DNA from: Raffaelea ambrosiae
Lineage: Eukaryota > Ascomycota > Sordariomycetes > Ophiostomatales > Ophiostomataceae
NCBI GenBank assembly: GCA_002778195.1
Contig: PCDI01000003.1
Span: 1,216,295-1,280,294, forward strand
Direction of reading: 5' to 3'
Length of the DNA stretch: 64,000 nucleotides
Shown: positions 1 to 11,200 of the stretch, piece by piece
Position numbering within the stretch: the first letter of the stretch is position 1
Layout of the letters: each line of letters starts with the position of its first letter
The notes under the pieces: model-generated
The model's database searches: none
What the model saw: only the letters and a program-made list of their open reading frames with translations
What the model was told of the DNA's origin: nothing
Made by a program: the position numbers and the translations under genes

Positions 1-1034
1 TGCGCAGCATCTGCGCCTCGTGCTTAGCCTTGGCCTCCGCCTCCTTGCGACGTTTGATCCGGTTGCGCTGTGCGGGTGTCTTGCGTTTGGGCTGCTTGCT
101 GTTCGTGGTATCGTCCACACCGCTCTCGAACCCTTCCCAGGCAGAATCCTCGTCCCATTCGGACATTTCCGCGCGTGCCTCTGCCTCCTCGGCCTCCGCT
201 GCCGACTTTGCCACAGCCTCCTTCCGTATCCTCTCCGCCTCCTGCGCAGCCAGACGCTTCTTCTCCTTCTCCACTTCCTTGCTGCCCTCTTCCGTCAGTC
301 GTGCCTCGTACTCTTCATACGACGGGTTGTAGCTGAAGGATCCCGAGGGTGTGGCTACGGCTGGAATGGACTTTCCATTTGCTGCCAGCGAAATGGGCGC
401 CCGGGTCATTGTCCTTGGTCGCTTGGGCTTCGGCACTTCCGGTATGAAGGAGAACTTGTCATCGGCGCTAGGTTTCTTCTTCGCTATCTCGTTGTTTGCT
501 GCCCATGGGTCGTAGTTGGCATCCGTCGTATCGACCGTCGATTCGTGGTGGCCATTGGCCACCTGCCGCAGACGGGCCACTTCTCTCTGGGGAACGTAGT
601 CGGTGCGCTGGCGCTTGGCCTCAATAACGCCGTCTGTCGTCTTGCCCTCTCCACGCCGCTTCCGTCCAGAGACCGCCGGAACCGCTGAGCGCTGTGCGAT
701 AATCTCATCGGATTTCAGTCCCTTCTTGTACTTCTGCGACAAATTCTTTGCGACAGTTAGGTCGGCCGCGGCGTCGACTTGGAAAAGTTCATCGGACTGC
801 TTCTCCTTCACGATTCCTCTGCAATTTCGTCAGATCTGTTTTTGGAGAAAAAGAAATCCTCGGATACACCGCCTACCCTTTGATAATCTCCTTGTTGCGC
901 TCCTCCAAGCCCTTCACAACCTCGGAGACGTCGACGTTTTTGCGCCAGGCCTTTCTTCCCTTTCTGGATGACTGCTTGTGTTGCTGGGGAGCCTCTGCGC
1001 CCGAGGCACCGGAGGCGGGCAGTACGACCGGCAT
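1..1034 (-). CDS. NOP53: Ribosome biogenesis protein NOP53 (GLTSCR2 family), 3' end outside window
   Basis: Nop53 is a nucleolar factor of 60S subunit assembly that brings the exosome helicase Mtr4 to pre-60S particles (family knowledge). The ATG is at 1034-1032. Exon 1 (1034-877) encodes an N-terminus with SRKGRKAWRKNVDVSEV, the hallmark of the family. An intron occupies 876-819 (GTAGGC...CAG, 58 bases), and exon 2 continues from 818 past the left edge. Splicing joins the frame as ...EIIKGGIVKEKQSDELF. The visible C-terminal part is Glu/Lys/Arg-rich with a long charged helix and the family motif PKRKTPAQRNRIKRRKEAEA. About 325 residues are visible and the protein is incomplete. It is divergently placed to the Rab6 gene with about 710 bases between the start codons. 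The identification rests on both conserved ends. Confidence 0.9.
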
Positions 1035-1747
1035 GTTGGTATTTGTGTCGTTTTCGATCTCTTTTCTGGTGTTCTCTTTGAACTCTGTGTTTCTTTGGTC
1101 TTGTTTCCATTTAGTGGGGCGCTTCTGAAAGAAAAAAAAAACCCTTCGAAGACGATACTTTTTTTTGGACGATAAGTAACCTTAAATGTTATCTCCACGT
1201 GACATACACTGTGGCGCTCGGCCGGCCAGCCCGGGTTATTGGCTGTGCACCCTGGCCTATTCTCAAGACTCCCCCCCTGGTCTCGAATCTAAAGCAAGTT
1301 CGAGAACACAAAACAATCCTGGTTCCCTCCTTCTACGAAGACGAAAAACACACACAAACACAAAAATACCACCAGGCTAATCGACGCGACCGACGACGCT
1401 TTCGCGGACGGCGACCAGTTCCTTTGTCCTTTTCTTGCGAAACCCGTTCCTTGAAAGGGTGCGCCTTCGCTTTGTCAACTGCATCCCATTTTCAGGGGCG
1501 GCCTGTAATTTTGGCGACTTCCACGTATCCTCTCTCTCCAGCGACCGTCTCTCTTTTTTTCCTTTTTTGGATTGCATTTTTTCGCTGCGCCTGACGGACT
1601 TACCTTTCTTTTTCTTTTCGTCTCTTTTCACTCCGTGTTTCGTTTCTTTTCGCGCAGCTCTTAACGACCTTCTTTACTCGCACATTTCACGACAAACCCT
1701 CTTCGATACCCCCTTTCCTTAACTTTTCCATCTACCGGGCAGCAAAC
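1035..1747. promoter_or_regulatory. Divergent NOP53 / Rab6 promoter region
   Basis: This gene-free spacer separates two divergent starts. It contains a CACGTG core at 1196-1201, an A-tract/T-tract block near 1132-1166, and a strongly CT-rich stretch (about 1540-1730) just before the Rab6 start, as is common in fungal promoters. No other coding signal was seen. A role for CACGTG (bHLH/Cbf1-type site) is an inference. Confidence 0.4.
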
Positions 1748-2817
1748 ATGGCGCAAACAGGCGTTGGCGGGTCATACAACAACCCGCTGAAGAAGTTCAA
1801 GTACGACAGCTACCCTCGCTCTGTGTTTTCGGATGCACGCCGCGACTCCTCGGCTGGGCGCATAGAACTGGTTTGACTGACACTTTTCGCTTTCCATGCA
1901 GATTGGTGTTTTTGGGCGAGCAGAGTGGTAAGCACCTTATATGGCCGCCTTCGAGTCTGGGCCGCCAACCCTCCTCCCCCCCACGAGACGAGTACTGACC
2001 GCGGCATCGCAACGACACAGTGGGCAAGACGTCTTTGATTACTCGATTCATGTACGACTCGTTCGACAACATGTACCAAGCGACAATCGGAATCGACTTT
2101 CTGTCAAAGGCAAGCCAACAACCCCCTTTACGCCCTGAGACACATAATAAATCACATGTGGAAACGACGCGACTAACCTGTTGCCTAGACGATGTACCTC
2201 GAGGATCGGACAGTGCGGTTACAACTATGGGACACGGCAGGCCAGGAGCGTTTCCGCAGCCTGATCCCATCCTACATCCGCGACTCGAGCGTGGCTGTGG
2301 TGGTCTACGACATCTCTAGTAAGCTTTGGGCTTCTGCATTTTTTCTTCCCGGGCTCTGCGACGCCAGTAGTATGCTGACAGTGCCACCCTCTCTTCCCAG
2401 ATGCAAAGTCCTTCCAGAACACACGGAAATGGATTGACGACGTCCGCGCAGAACGCGGCAACGACGTCATCATCGTACTCGTGGGCAACAAGACCGACCT
2501 GAACGACAAGCGCGAGGTGACGACCCAGCAGGGAGAGGAGGAGGCCAAGAAGAACAACCTGATGTTTGTGGAAACCAGCGCCAAGCTGGGCCACAACGTG
2601 AAGCAGCTGTTCCGGAGAATAGCTCAGGCCCTGCCTGGAATGGAGGGCACGGATGCCGCCGCCCAGGCATCAAGTCAAAGTAAGCACCGCTGAACTGTCA
2701 CGCCACAAGCGCATTTTGTCTCCCCTCCCCTGAGAACGCGGTTGCTAACACGGTATCCCAGTGATCGATGTGAAGACGCCGAGCACCCAAGGCAACCAGG
2801 ACGGCTGTGCCTGCTGA
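1748..2817 (+). CDS. YPT6: Rab6-family small GTPase (Ypt6/Ryh1)
   Basis: Ypt6/Ryh1 controls endosome-to-Golgi and intra-Golgi retrograde traffic (family knowledge). Six exons read as 1748-1800, 1902-1927, 2021-2109, 2189-2318, 2401-2679 and 2762-2817 give 210 residues, the usual size. The P-loop GEQSVGKT is at residues 23-30, and switch I is followed by [20 protein letters not shown], typical of Rab6. WDTAGQERF, VGNKTDL and ETSAKLG supply the other nucleotide contacts. The C-terminus CAC is a double-cysteine geranylgeranylation signal. Intron 3 (2110-2188) begins with GC instead of GT: the exon must end ...LSK and the next begin TMYLED, so the donor AAG|GCAAGC is forced by the protein. The branch sequence GACTAAC and the acceptor CCTAG are normal. 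All other introns are GT-AG. Confidence 0.95.
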
Positions 2818-3999
2818 GCAAGGGCGGAATGTGGTGCAGGCGTGGTTTTGGTTTGCATGGGGGCTTACGTCCGTATATTTTGTCTTTGGTTTCTTGCCTC
2901 TCTTATTTTTTAACATCGTCTCAGTGCCAGATTGTTTTTGAACAGTAAAGCAGGCAGCTAAGAACATTCACCATCCTTCCCTCTTGACAACTGGGCGGCA
3001 AGCATACAGCGTTGTATAATAAAGAATGAAACTACGGGGTATGAGCACCGAGTCCGTCGCCGTTGACGTTCATGTTACCTTTTTCTTCGACTATACTTGT
3101 TTTTCTAGACCGTATCCTATTTAATATTGAATTTCTTAATACCTCGCGCGTTTTAGTCTGCTTGGGGGTTTTTTTTTGGCACATGTCACATCCTCCCTGC
3201 ATGGAAGGCATACCTCTAGTGCAACACGAGAGGCTCGGAAAAAGGGCTATTAAACTTTTGGCAGGTATGGGGCGAAATCCCCCTTCACGGCCGTGTCTTG
3301 CCCATGCCAAATAAGCTTTGCCTACGGCTCCAGCACTCTGTTCGAAACACCCGGGAAGGAATCCTTTGGCCAGTTTTAGTGGTGGGAGCTAGACCGCTGC
3401 CAATGTCATCTTCGCGATCTGCTGCTTTCTAGACGGTGTCGTGAGACAGTCACGTGCAGTTCGAAGTCGTAATTAAGCGTCACACATTTCTTCGGGACTT
3501 AATCCGACAAACTTCATGATTAAAATACCTCGCAGCTTTAGGCCACCCATACCGTGCAGTTTCCAGACGAAAACACATTTTCTTTTTCCTTCTCTAGTAT
3601 TGGGATATTTTGGTTGCTCAACGAGTGTGGAATCCTGGTACAACAGGGTCTTGCCCATTTCCCACCCATACCCCATGGTACCTTGCATAGTGCGCTTGAG
3701 AAGGTATGCCGGCTGCTCTTTCCAGGGCAGGCAGGTCACGCTATACGACACAATCAGGTGCTGACAGATAGTGTAGTGCTTTTTGTCTACTACAGAGGAC
3801 GTCAATATCAGCAACACGTCATTGTGCTTCCCAGTCAGTTTTCTCCGGCAATTTTTTTTCCCTTTTGCGCGCATTTTTTGTATACTTAATTTTTTATCTT
3901 CCTCTTCTGCAGAATAATCTAACAATAAGGAACAGAATTACAAACAACCGGTGTGCCCACATAGTGTCACCAATAGCACACAGACCCATCTACCGCCAA
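2818..3999. other. Rab6 3' region and RKI1 5' region, no gene seen
   Basis: The segment holds the Rab6 3' UTR and the upstream region of ribose-5-phosphate isomerase. A CACGTG core lies at 3451-3456. Small open frames on both strands show no family motif. CTGCAG at about 3908 could be the acceptor of a 5' UTR intron, but no matching donor was established. Confidence 0.35.
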
Positions 4000-4938
4000 A
4001 TGTCTTCCAGCAAGGATTTGATAGAGCAGTCTAAGAAGGCTGCGGCCTACCAGGCTGTGGAGGACCACCTCGACCCCAGCGCCAAGAATGTCGGCATCGG
4101 CTCCGGGTCTACTGTCGTCTATGTCGTCGAGGCCATTGCGGCCAAGGGTACAGATGTGACAGGACCCATGACCTTCTATCCGACCGGCGACCAGTCAAGG
4201 GCTTTGATCGAGGATGCCGGCCTCCGGCTGGCCAGCATTTCCCAGCTGCCTCTGAATACGACCCTCGACGTCTGCTTTGATGGCGCTGACGAAGTCGACG
4301 ACGAGCTCAACCTGATCAAGGGCGGTGGCGCCTGCCTCTTCCAGGAGAAGATTGTTGCCACTTCTGCAAAGAAGTTCATCTGCGTAGCAGGTATGTACTA
4401 GCATTCATGACCACAAGCGGGAACATTTCACTTTATTGCTGCATTTGCTTTGCGCTTGTTTCTTCTCCTTCTTTTTCTTCCCTTGTTTATTTGTACGCTA
4501 ATTACAACCCAAGACTACCGCAAGATCTCACCTCGTCTGGGTACCAGCTGGACGAAGGGCATTCCCATCGAGGTCCTGCCTCTGGCGGCCAAGCGGGTGC
4601 TGGCTGAGCTTGTTAAGCTGGGTTCCAAGAACCCCCAAATCCGGCAAGGCCTGCCCGGCAAAGCCGGACCTGTTGTTACCGACAACAGCATGTGGCTGAT
4701 TGATGCACCCTTTGAGCCCCTGGCACCCAAGTCGACGGGGGCTGCTGAGGGTGAGAATGGCCAGTGGTCTGTGGACGGCCTTGCCGACAAACTGATCAAG
4801 GTCCCTGGCATTGTCGAAATCGGCCTGTTCAACGGCATCAACGGCTTTCAGGTCAAGTCGGGCCATGGCGGCGCGCAGAAGCCTGTGGCTGCCTACTTCG
4901 GTATGGCCGACGGCACCGTGAAGACGCAAAAGGCATAA
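4000..4938 (+). CDS. RKI1: Ribose-5-phosphate isomerase A
   Basis: This cytosolic enzyme of the non-oxidative pentose phosphate pathway interconverts ribose-5-phosphate and ribulose-5-phosphate. Two exons (4000-4390 and 4514-4938; intron GTATGT...CAAG) give 271 residues, matching the RpiA type. The phosphate-binding loop GIGSGSTV is near residues 32-40. The catalytic block CFDGADEVDDELNLIKGGG carries Asp94, Asp97 and Lys107, with Glu116 in FQEKIVATS, equivalent to the known RpiA active-site acids and lysine. The start at 4000 (MSSSKDLIEQSKKAAAYQAV) fits the family. An in-frame upstream ATG at 3865 would add a 45-residue hydrophobic then Arg-rich leader; I consider it untranslated, but a targeting extension cannot be excluded. 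The frame joins as CVAG|DYRKISPRLG. Confidence 0.95.
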
Positions 4939-5446
4939 ATGACAGCTTGGAGGAGCATACATAGAAGACAGGGGAGAAATGCATACGGAAGGAGAGGATG
5001 GGGAAGTATCATAGAAAACACGTGGATTCAAAAACGTATAGAGTGAAAAAGAAGAAGAAAACCTCCCCGCAACGAACAAAAATAACAAAGAGAGGTTTTG
5101 GATATTAGATTCGCTTGCATGCATTGCACCGTTGGCGACGTCACGCGTTTCGAGTGTTGCCATATTGCCCCAGATATTTTCCAAGTAGGGGGTTGAGTAA
5201 GCATAAATTAACACCGCTATATGTCGTAGTCTGTACTTTTTATTGGCTGCAAACGGACTAGCCACATTATGTACTCGCTACCTGGCACGTAGTGCCCCTT
5301 TTAGAGAGCCGGAATTTCCGGTCGACCAGATATTTTCTCCCGTCTGTCACGGATGCAGAAGACTCGCATCGTGGTACGACGTCTTCTGGTGCAACTGCTG
5401 CCGGATTGCCTGGATTTTTTACATGCCTCCCCTATCGTGGTACCGA
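4939..5446. other. RKI1-KEI1 intergenic region, no gene seen
   Basis: This spacer contains the purine-rich 3' flank of RKI1 (4940-5100) and the upstream region of KEI1. No conserved coding segment was recognised. ATGs upstream of the KEI1 start are in frame but encode nothing resembling the family. Confidence 0.3.
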
Positions 5447-6783
5447 ATGACGAAGATGGGCCTCATAGAATCGTTACGCTCCCTGCGGCTTGGACTGCCG
5501 CGTCCAAAGGTATGCTTTTCTCGTTTTGTCCAAGCTAGCGCCAAGACAAAAACGAAGTCCACAAAACAAAGAAACAGGTGATGATGATGGTGATGTCGAC
5601 GTGGGAAATGACAGCAGAGCTAACATATTGTGTTGCTTTGGTCCGTGTATAGGCGTTCCTGGCGATCATTCCTCTTGAAATTGGCACCGAACTCATATCA
5701 TTTGTCCTCCTCTTCAACAAGCTCACCGGGGTCTACGGTCTCCTCGCGATCCTCACCGGCTACGCGCTCTCAGTCACGCAGTTTTCCGCCTACCTCTACA
5801 ACCTCCTCATTGTGATTCTTCTCGCGATCTGCATCCCCCACATCCGCCGCGAGACACCTCTCCCGAACCTTGCCTTGGCCTGGGCCTATGGCATCGACAC
5901 GCTCATCAACGCCGCCTACACGGCCGTATTCGCAACCGGCTGGTTCTTTGCATCCAGCGGGAAAGCTCCTGCTCCCTCTGCTACTCCATCGGCGGACAGC
6001 GCCGCTTCCTCCGCGGCGGTAGACGTGGCCTCGACGATTGCTAGCACGATTGCGACGACCGCGACTTACATTTCCAAAGCCACTCCCACCATATCTCCGC
6101 GCGAAGATGAAGTAGCATCGGCTATCACAAGAGCGACAGATGCGGTGACATCGGCGGCTTCGATCGTTGCGACTTCAATTTCGAGCGCTGCGAGTGAAGA
6201 GACAGAGCACGCGACTACGGCGCCTGGTGCCGGTTGGATGGGCGCGCACGAGACCGCGGCCAGCCTGACGCTGATTGTCCTCGTCACGGTTGTGCGGTTC
6301 TACTTCGCCTTAATTGTGATAGCGCACACGCGGCAGGTGCTGCAGCGGTATGGCGACCACGTGGTGGATCCGGCGACAGCATACCCCGACGACAGCGAGA
6401 ATGATGAGAACAAGGACGACGACGACGACGATGATGCTGATCAAAGCGGTGAAGAGGGCAAGGAACAGAAGGCTGCTCGTGGTGAAGACGACATCGATGA
6501 CGAGGAAGCTGGTTTGAAGCCCCAATCCCGAGGGGCGCATGCACGCCGCCACCGCCGCCACAAGGCCTACCCACAGCTCTCCAATACGGGCTCAAGTAGC
6601 AACAACCCGTTTTCCAAAGGATCGCCGGCAGGCGAAGGCTGGCAGGGCAAGCTCGGCCGGGCTCTGGTCAGGGTGGGCCGAGGCTTCTGGCTCGGACGCC
6701 AGCAGGACGACGACTGGGCGCGCGATGTCAGCGCCAAGTTCCGGAGGTCGGGCAGGGGCACGGCGTCTGGTGCGAATTTGTAA
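5447..6783 (+). CDS. KEI1: Inositol phosphorylceramide synthase regulatory subunit Kei1
   Basis: Kei1 is a Golgi membrane protein needed for activity and localisation of the IPC synthase Aur1 (family knowledge). Exon 1 is 5447-5509 (MTKMGLIESLRSLRLGLPRPK), intron 5510-5652 (GTATGC...ATAG) and exon 2 5653-6783, giving 397 residues. After the LPRPK motif come the characteristic membrane segments with FNKLTGVYGLLAILTGY, then PHIRRETPLPNLALAWAYG and a further TM around ASLTLIVLVTVVRFYFALIV. The segment between the third and last TMs is an Ala/Ser/Thr-rich luminal-type linker of about 130 residues. The C-terminal tail has an Asp/Glu run (near 6390-6450) and basic clusters. The start at 5447 or 5456 cannot be resolved; both precede the conserved part. 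Identification rests on the N-terminal half. Confidence 0.85.
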
Positions 6784-8287
6784 GATCTTGGTTGGGCGGC
6801 AGGGTCGGCGGAGCATGGTTGGGGCAGGTAATAATACGGGATGGCATCGCAGAGGAGAAATATGGGCGGGATAAAGAACAAGAAAAAGAAGGGGAAAGAG
6901 GAAGCATGGATGGGGACCACCGCCAGGGGATACCAGCACACAAGACCACCGGCGTTGCTTTTTCACTGTTCTTTGATCTGGACGCACAAGAGCGACGGCG
7001 TTTTGAGAAAGGACTAAGCATTCTGGGCATTTCAAGCATTAATATCTATCTACCTACAGGCAGACGTCCTCCACGGGCAGTTTTTATTTTGTTTTACTTG
7101 GGGGCGGCAAAATTTGTCATTTTGGAATATATTTTCATTATTAGACTGACCTCTTCTGTCGACTTTGCGCCGGCCTTGGCTCTGGGCCAGTTGCTGTGAG
7201 ATGGTTTCTAATGCATGCATCTGTTTTGCGTCGGCTGCTGGCTTGTCGGACATACGAGTATGCGCACCATTCCTGTCTGTGGTGTATGCGTCGGGCGATT
7301 TCGCAGTATACGCACCATCTTGTGATGCAGGCTGGAATTCCTGCCATGGCTCTAAAATGTCGCCATTGCTGGTCTGGCAGTGGTATTGGCGACTGCAAAA
7401 CACGAGGCGAATGAACAGGGCAGAAACGGGCCACTTCGCTATTCGGCATTGCTTGACCCGCATCTATTTTTTTATTCGTTTTATTATTATTTTATTTTAT
7501 GTCTAATCCTCCTAATCCTCAAAGTTGCCAGATTGGGGAAAAGCGGCCGACGTTGGCAGCCACTGGTAATCGGGATTTGAAAGGGCTCCCATTGGCCTTT
7601 GCGTGTGTCATTGACTCACTTTTTCCGACTGACACCTGCCCCTAGTTGGCAAGTGTTGACTAGTTAGTGTCGCAAATGGCAGGCACGACCGCAAACAGCT
7701 GAGGAAAAGGCCTTCCGGCAGCGTGCTCTGGACCCCGAGACGAGGAACCTGGGGCGCCGCGTTCTTTGCCGTTTTCGCTGCAAAGATCCTCCCCCCAGCA
7801 AACAAGAGCCATCCAGCACAGAGGCCGACCCAGCAGAGCGAAATAGGCTTGGGCCAGGTTGTGTGCCCCATCTCATCGGGTTGGGGGCTCTGCACCAGCC
7901 GCGCTAGAGCGATCACGCAATCGCTGGGCTCAATCGCTGAATGGACGACGACGTCTGCCGCCCAAAAAAAATTAAGAAAAAAAAATACAGTTATGAGGAG
8001 GCGAGTGAGCAACGGCAAGAGCAGCCCATGGCACCTTCCGCCAGTAGGATGAATTGACAAGCCAAGCAGAAGAAGAGTAATAAGTCGGTTGTTACCTGGG
8101 GTGCTACGCTCTCCATTCTTCCTAGCGGCGACGACAGGACTAATATTTTTTTTTCTTCCTTCTCTTCTTTCTCTCTCCCTTCCCTTCTCGCCATCCTCTC
8201 TACCTCCGCCATACACCTCATTTCTTTTCCTCCCGTCGTCGTTGCTGGGCCCCGAAGAGAAGACGTCTTGCTGCTCTGTTGCCCACA
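6784..8287. other. KEI1 3' region and sulfite reductase upstream region
   Basis: About 1.5 kb contains no recognisable gene. The last 200 bases before 8288 are strongly pyrimidine-rich, as in other promoters of this window. Small open frames on both strands lack family signatures. Confidence 0.3.
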
Positions 8288-11200
8288 ATGGCTTCGTCCA
8301 CTTCAGTCCAAACTGCTGGCGAGGCAGGTACGTCCCAGACAAACTCTCCCGTTCAGGAAGGACCTTAGGCCGTACCTTCCTGATTCTCTTTCCCCCGCAA
8401 ATCTGCCCAGCAAACCGTCGCTGTCGAATGAGCGTCGGCATTTGTAATACACACAATGCGCACTGCCAGAACGGGAAACTGCACAGCATCGAGACAAGCT
8501 TTTTGGACCTCAATTGGAAACTAACATGGCTATTTTTTTCTTCTTCTTTTCTCTACAGTTGCACGGATTGCCTACCTTGCCAGCGATGTTGTGATCTCGG
8601 TCCAGCCGACACTGTCGACCGACTCCGAATTCTCGGTGCACCTCAAGAAGCTCGCGCAGTCCAAGGTGCCCAGTGTTGTCGCAAAGGCACAAGATGCCCT
8701 CCCCGAGGTATGTGACAGGCCATTGGCCCTTTTTGCGAAGTTGCAGTGATGTTGCGGACCGTTGTTATTGCATCTTTTGGCCAGAGAACACGGAAGCGGT
8801 CCGTTGCCATACGGGCCTATGCATGCATGTGCTAACGCTAGTCTTACAGGTGCAATCCGTCCGCCACAATGCCGATCCGCTGCTGTCAGTGTTCGGTCCC
8901 ATCCGCGAAGGCCGCTTCGTTTCCGTCACCACCAGCTCCGTGATCCTGCTGCCGTCGGTGGCCCGCCTCTACAAGCTTGCCAACTTCCCCGTCGTCCTCC
9001 ACGTGTCGCTCCACCCTGAGCGCTTCCCCGACTACTCGGCCATCACCGCCGTTCGCAATGCCGGCTGGACCTTTTTGCAGTCCAATTCTGTCCAGGAGGC
9101 CCAGGACATGGCCCTGACCGCCCATGCCCTGGCCATCCGCTCGGGCAAGGGTGTCGTCCACTTCTTCAACCCGGCTGCGCTCGCCGAGGACCGGCCAATC
9201 ACACGCGAGAGCGTCGAGCTTGTCCAGGACATCATCAACATCGACAGCGTGCGCCGTTTCCAGGCGTCTCCGATCTCTGGCTCCAGCATCTATGCCGATG
9301 AGGGCCGGGTCGCTGTTGTGGCCGATGCCCACGAGGCCGTGACCTCTCATACTGCCCCCCCTTCGGTGGCGCCCGGCCTTGACATCCATGTGGATGCTTC
9401 CACCGCTTCCAAGACTCCCTCATCTCGTGCCTCCGAGACCAGCCGCCACAGCACAACGAGTTCCCCGCCACCAACATCGCCAGCTACGTCCGTCGAGTCG
9501 ACTGTGGTCCCCATCACTTCTGACGACGTCTACAAGTACGTCACCTCTGTCTGGGGCCAGCTGGAGCGGGCCGCGGGCCGCAAGTACAGCGCCTTTGAGT
9601 GGACCGGCCCTGCCAATGCCGAGAACGCCCTGTTTGTCTTCGGCTCGGACGCGTCCTTGTTTGCTAGCAACAGCCTGACTGCTGCCGCAAAGACTGGTGT
9701 CCTGACACCGCGGTTGTACCGCCCGTGGCTGGGCGCCAAGCTGCTGGAGGCCGTCCCCAAGTCTGTCCAGAGAATCGCCGTTCTGGAGCAGATCAGTCGC
9801 AAGACGACCAAGTGGGGTCCAACACTGCTGGATGTTCTGACCGCCGTCAAGAGCGGCCCAGTCGGTGTGCAGACGATTGTCGGCTACCAGATCGGCTATC
9901 TGGCTCGCGAGACTGTGGGCCAGGCGCTGCGTACGATTCTGGACAATCTTACGTCGGCCAAGCCTGTGCAGAACCTGAAGATCGGCGCCCAGGAAGGCCC
10001 CGAGGTGGAGGAGGAGTATGGGCTCGAGACGCCCAAGATTGAGACGGCGTACACCAAGATCCTAAACCAGCTGTTCAACGACCGGCTGTATGTTGCCAAC
10101 GCTCTGGGCTCGGAGAATGCTGGTGTGTCCAACACCATTGCGGCCAGCCCCGAGTTTGGCTTCGGTTCTCTTCTCGCTAGGAAGGAGAAGCGGAAGCAGT
10201 TTATTTCTCAGGTGAAGCAGGCGGCTGTCTCTGGCACCTTCTTGACTGCCACGCCCAACCGTCTGCTGGCCCGCTGGTCGGCCGTGGCCGACGAGCCCAA
10301 GAAGGCTGACGAGGTTGCCGAGGAGGTCCTGGCCCACTTCAATATTGACCGGTCTGTACCTTCTCGCAAGCTGCTCGAGAACAAGCACTTTTTCCGTCGG
10401 GAGTCTTTATGGCTGGTCGGCTCCGATGCCTGGTCGTACGATCTCGGAAATTCTGGTGTTCACCATGTCTTGGCTTCTGGCGAGAACGTCAACATGCTGA
10501 TAATCGACTCCACCCCATACTCTGAGCGCGCTGCGGCCGATGCCAGCCGGAGAAAGAAGGACATCGGATTGTATGCGATGAACTATGGCAACGCCTATGT
10601 GGCATCGGTGGCCGTCTACAGCTCCTACACCCAGGTGCTCCAAGCTATGGACGAGGCCGACAAGTTCGACGGCCCCTCTATCGTTCTGGCCTACCTGCCA
10701 TACTTTGGCGAGCACGACTCGGCCTTGACGGTTCTCCGTGAGACCAAGAACGCCGTGGACCTGGGCTACTGGCCTCTGTACCGCTGGAACCCGCAGAACG
10801 AGCTGAAGGGCGAGCCCAATTTCGCCCTGGACTCGGAGCGCATCAAGAAGGAACTGAAGGCCTTCCTCGACCGCGACAACAAGTTGACACAGCTGATGGA
10901 GAAGGAGCCTAAGTTCGCTGCCTCCCTCGCACAGGACTTTGGCACCGAAGTCCGCGACCAGCAGAAGCGCAAGGCACGGGATGCCTATGACCAGCTTCTG
11001 GAGGGCCTCTTTGGCGCGCCGCTGACGATTCTGTTCGCCTCGGACAACGGCAATGCTACGTCGCTGGCGAAGCGCCTGGGCAACCGTGGCCGGTCCCGGG
11101 GTCTCAAGACGGTCGTTCTCGCGATGGAGGACTACCCCCTGGAGGACCTGCCTACCGAGGAGAACATTGTCTTCATCACCTCGACTGCTGGTCAGGGTGA

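Noticed and set aside
3473..3925. 150-codon minus-strand frame upstream of RKI1
   Set aside because: No motif; it overlaps the likely promoter of RKI1.
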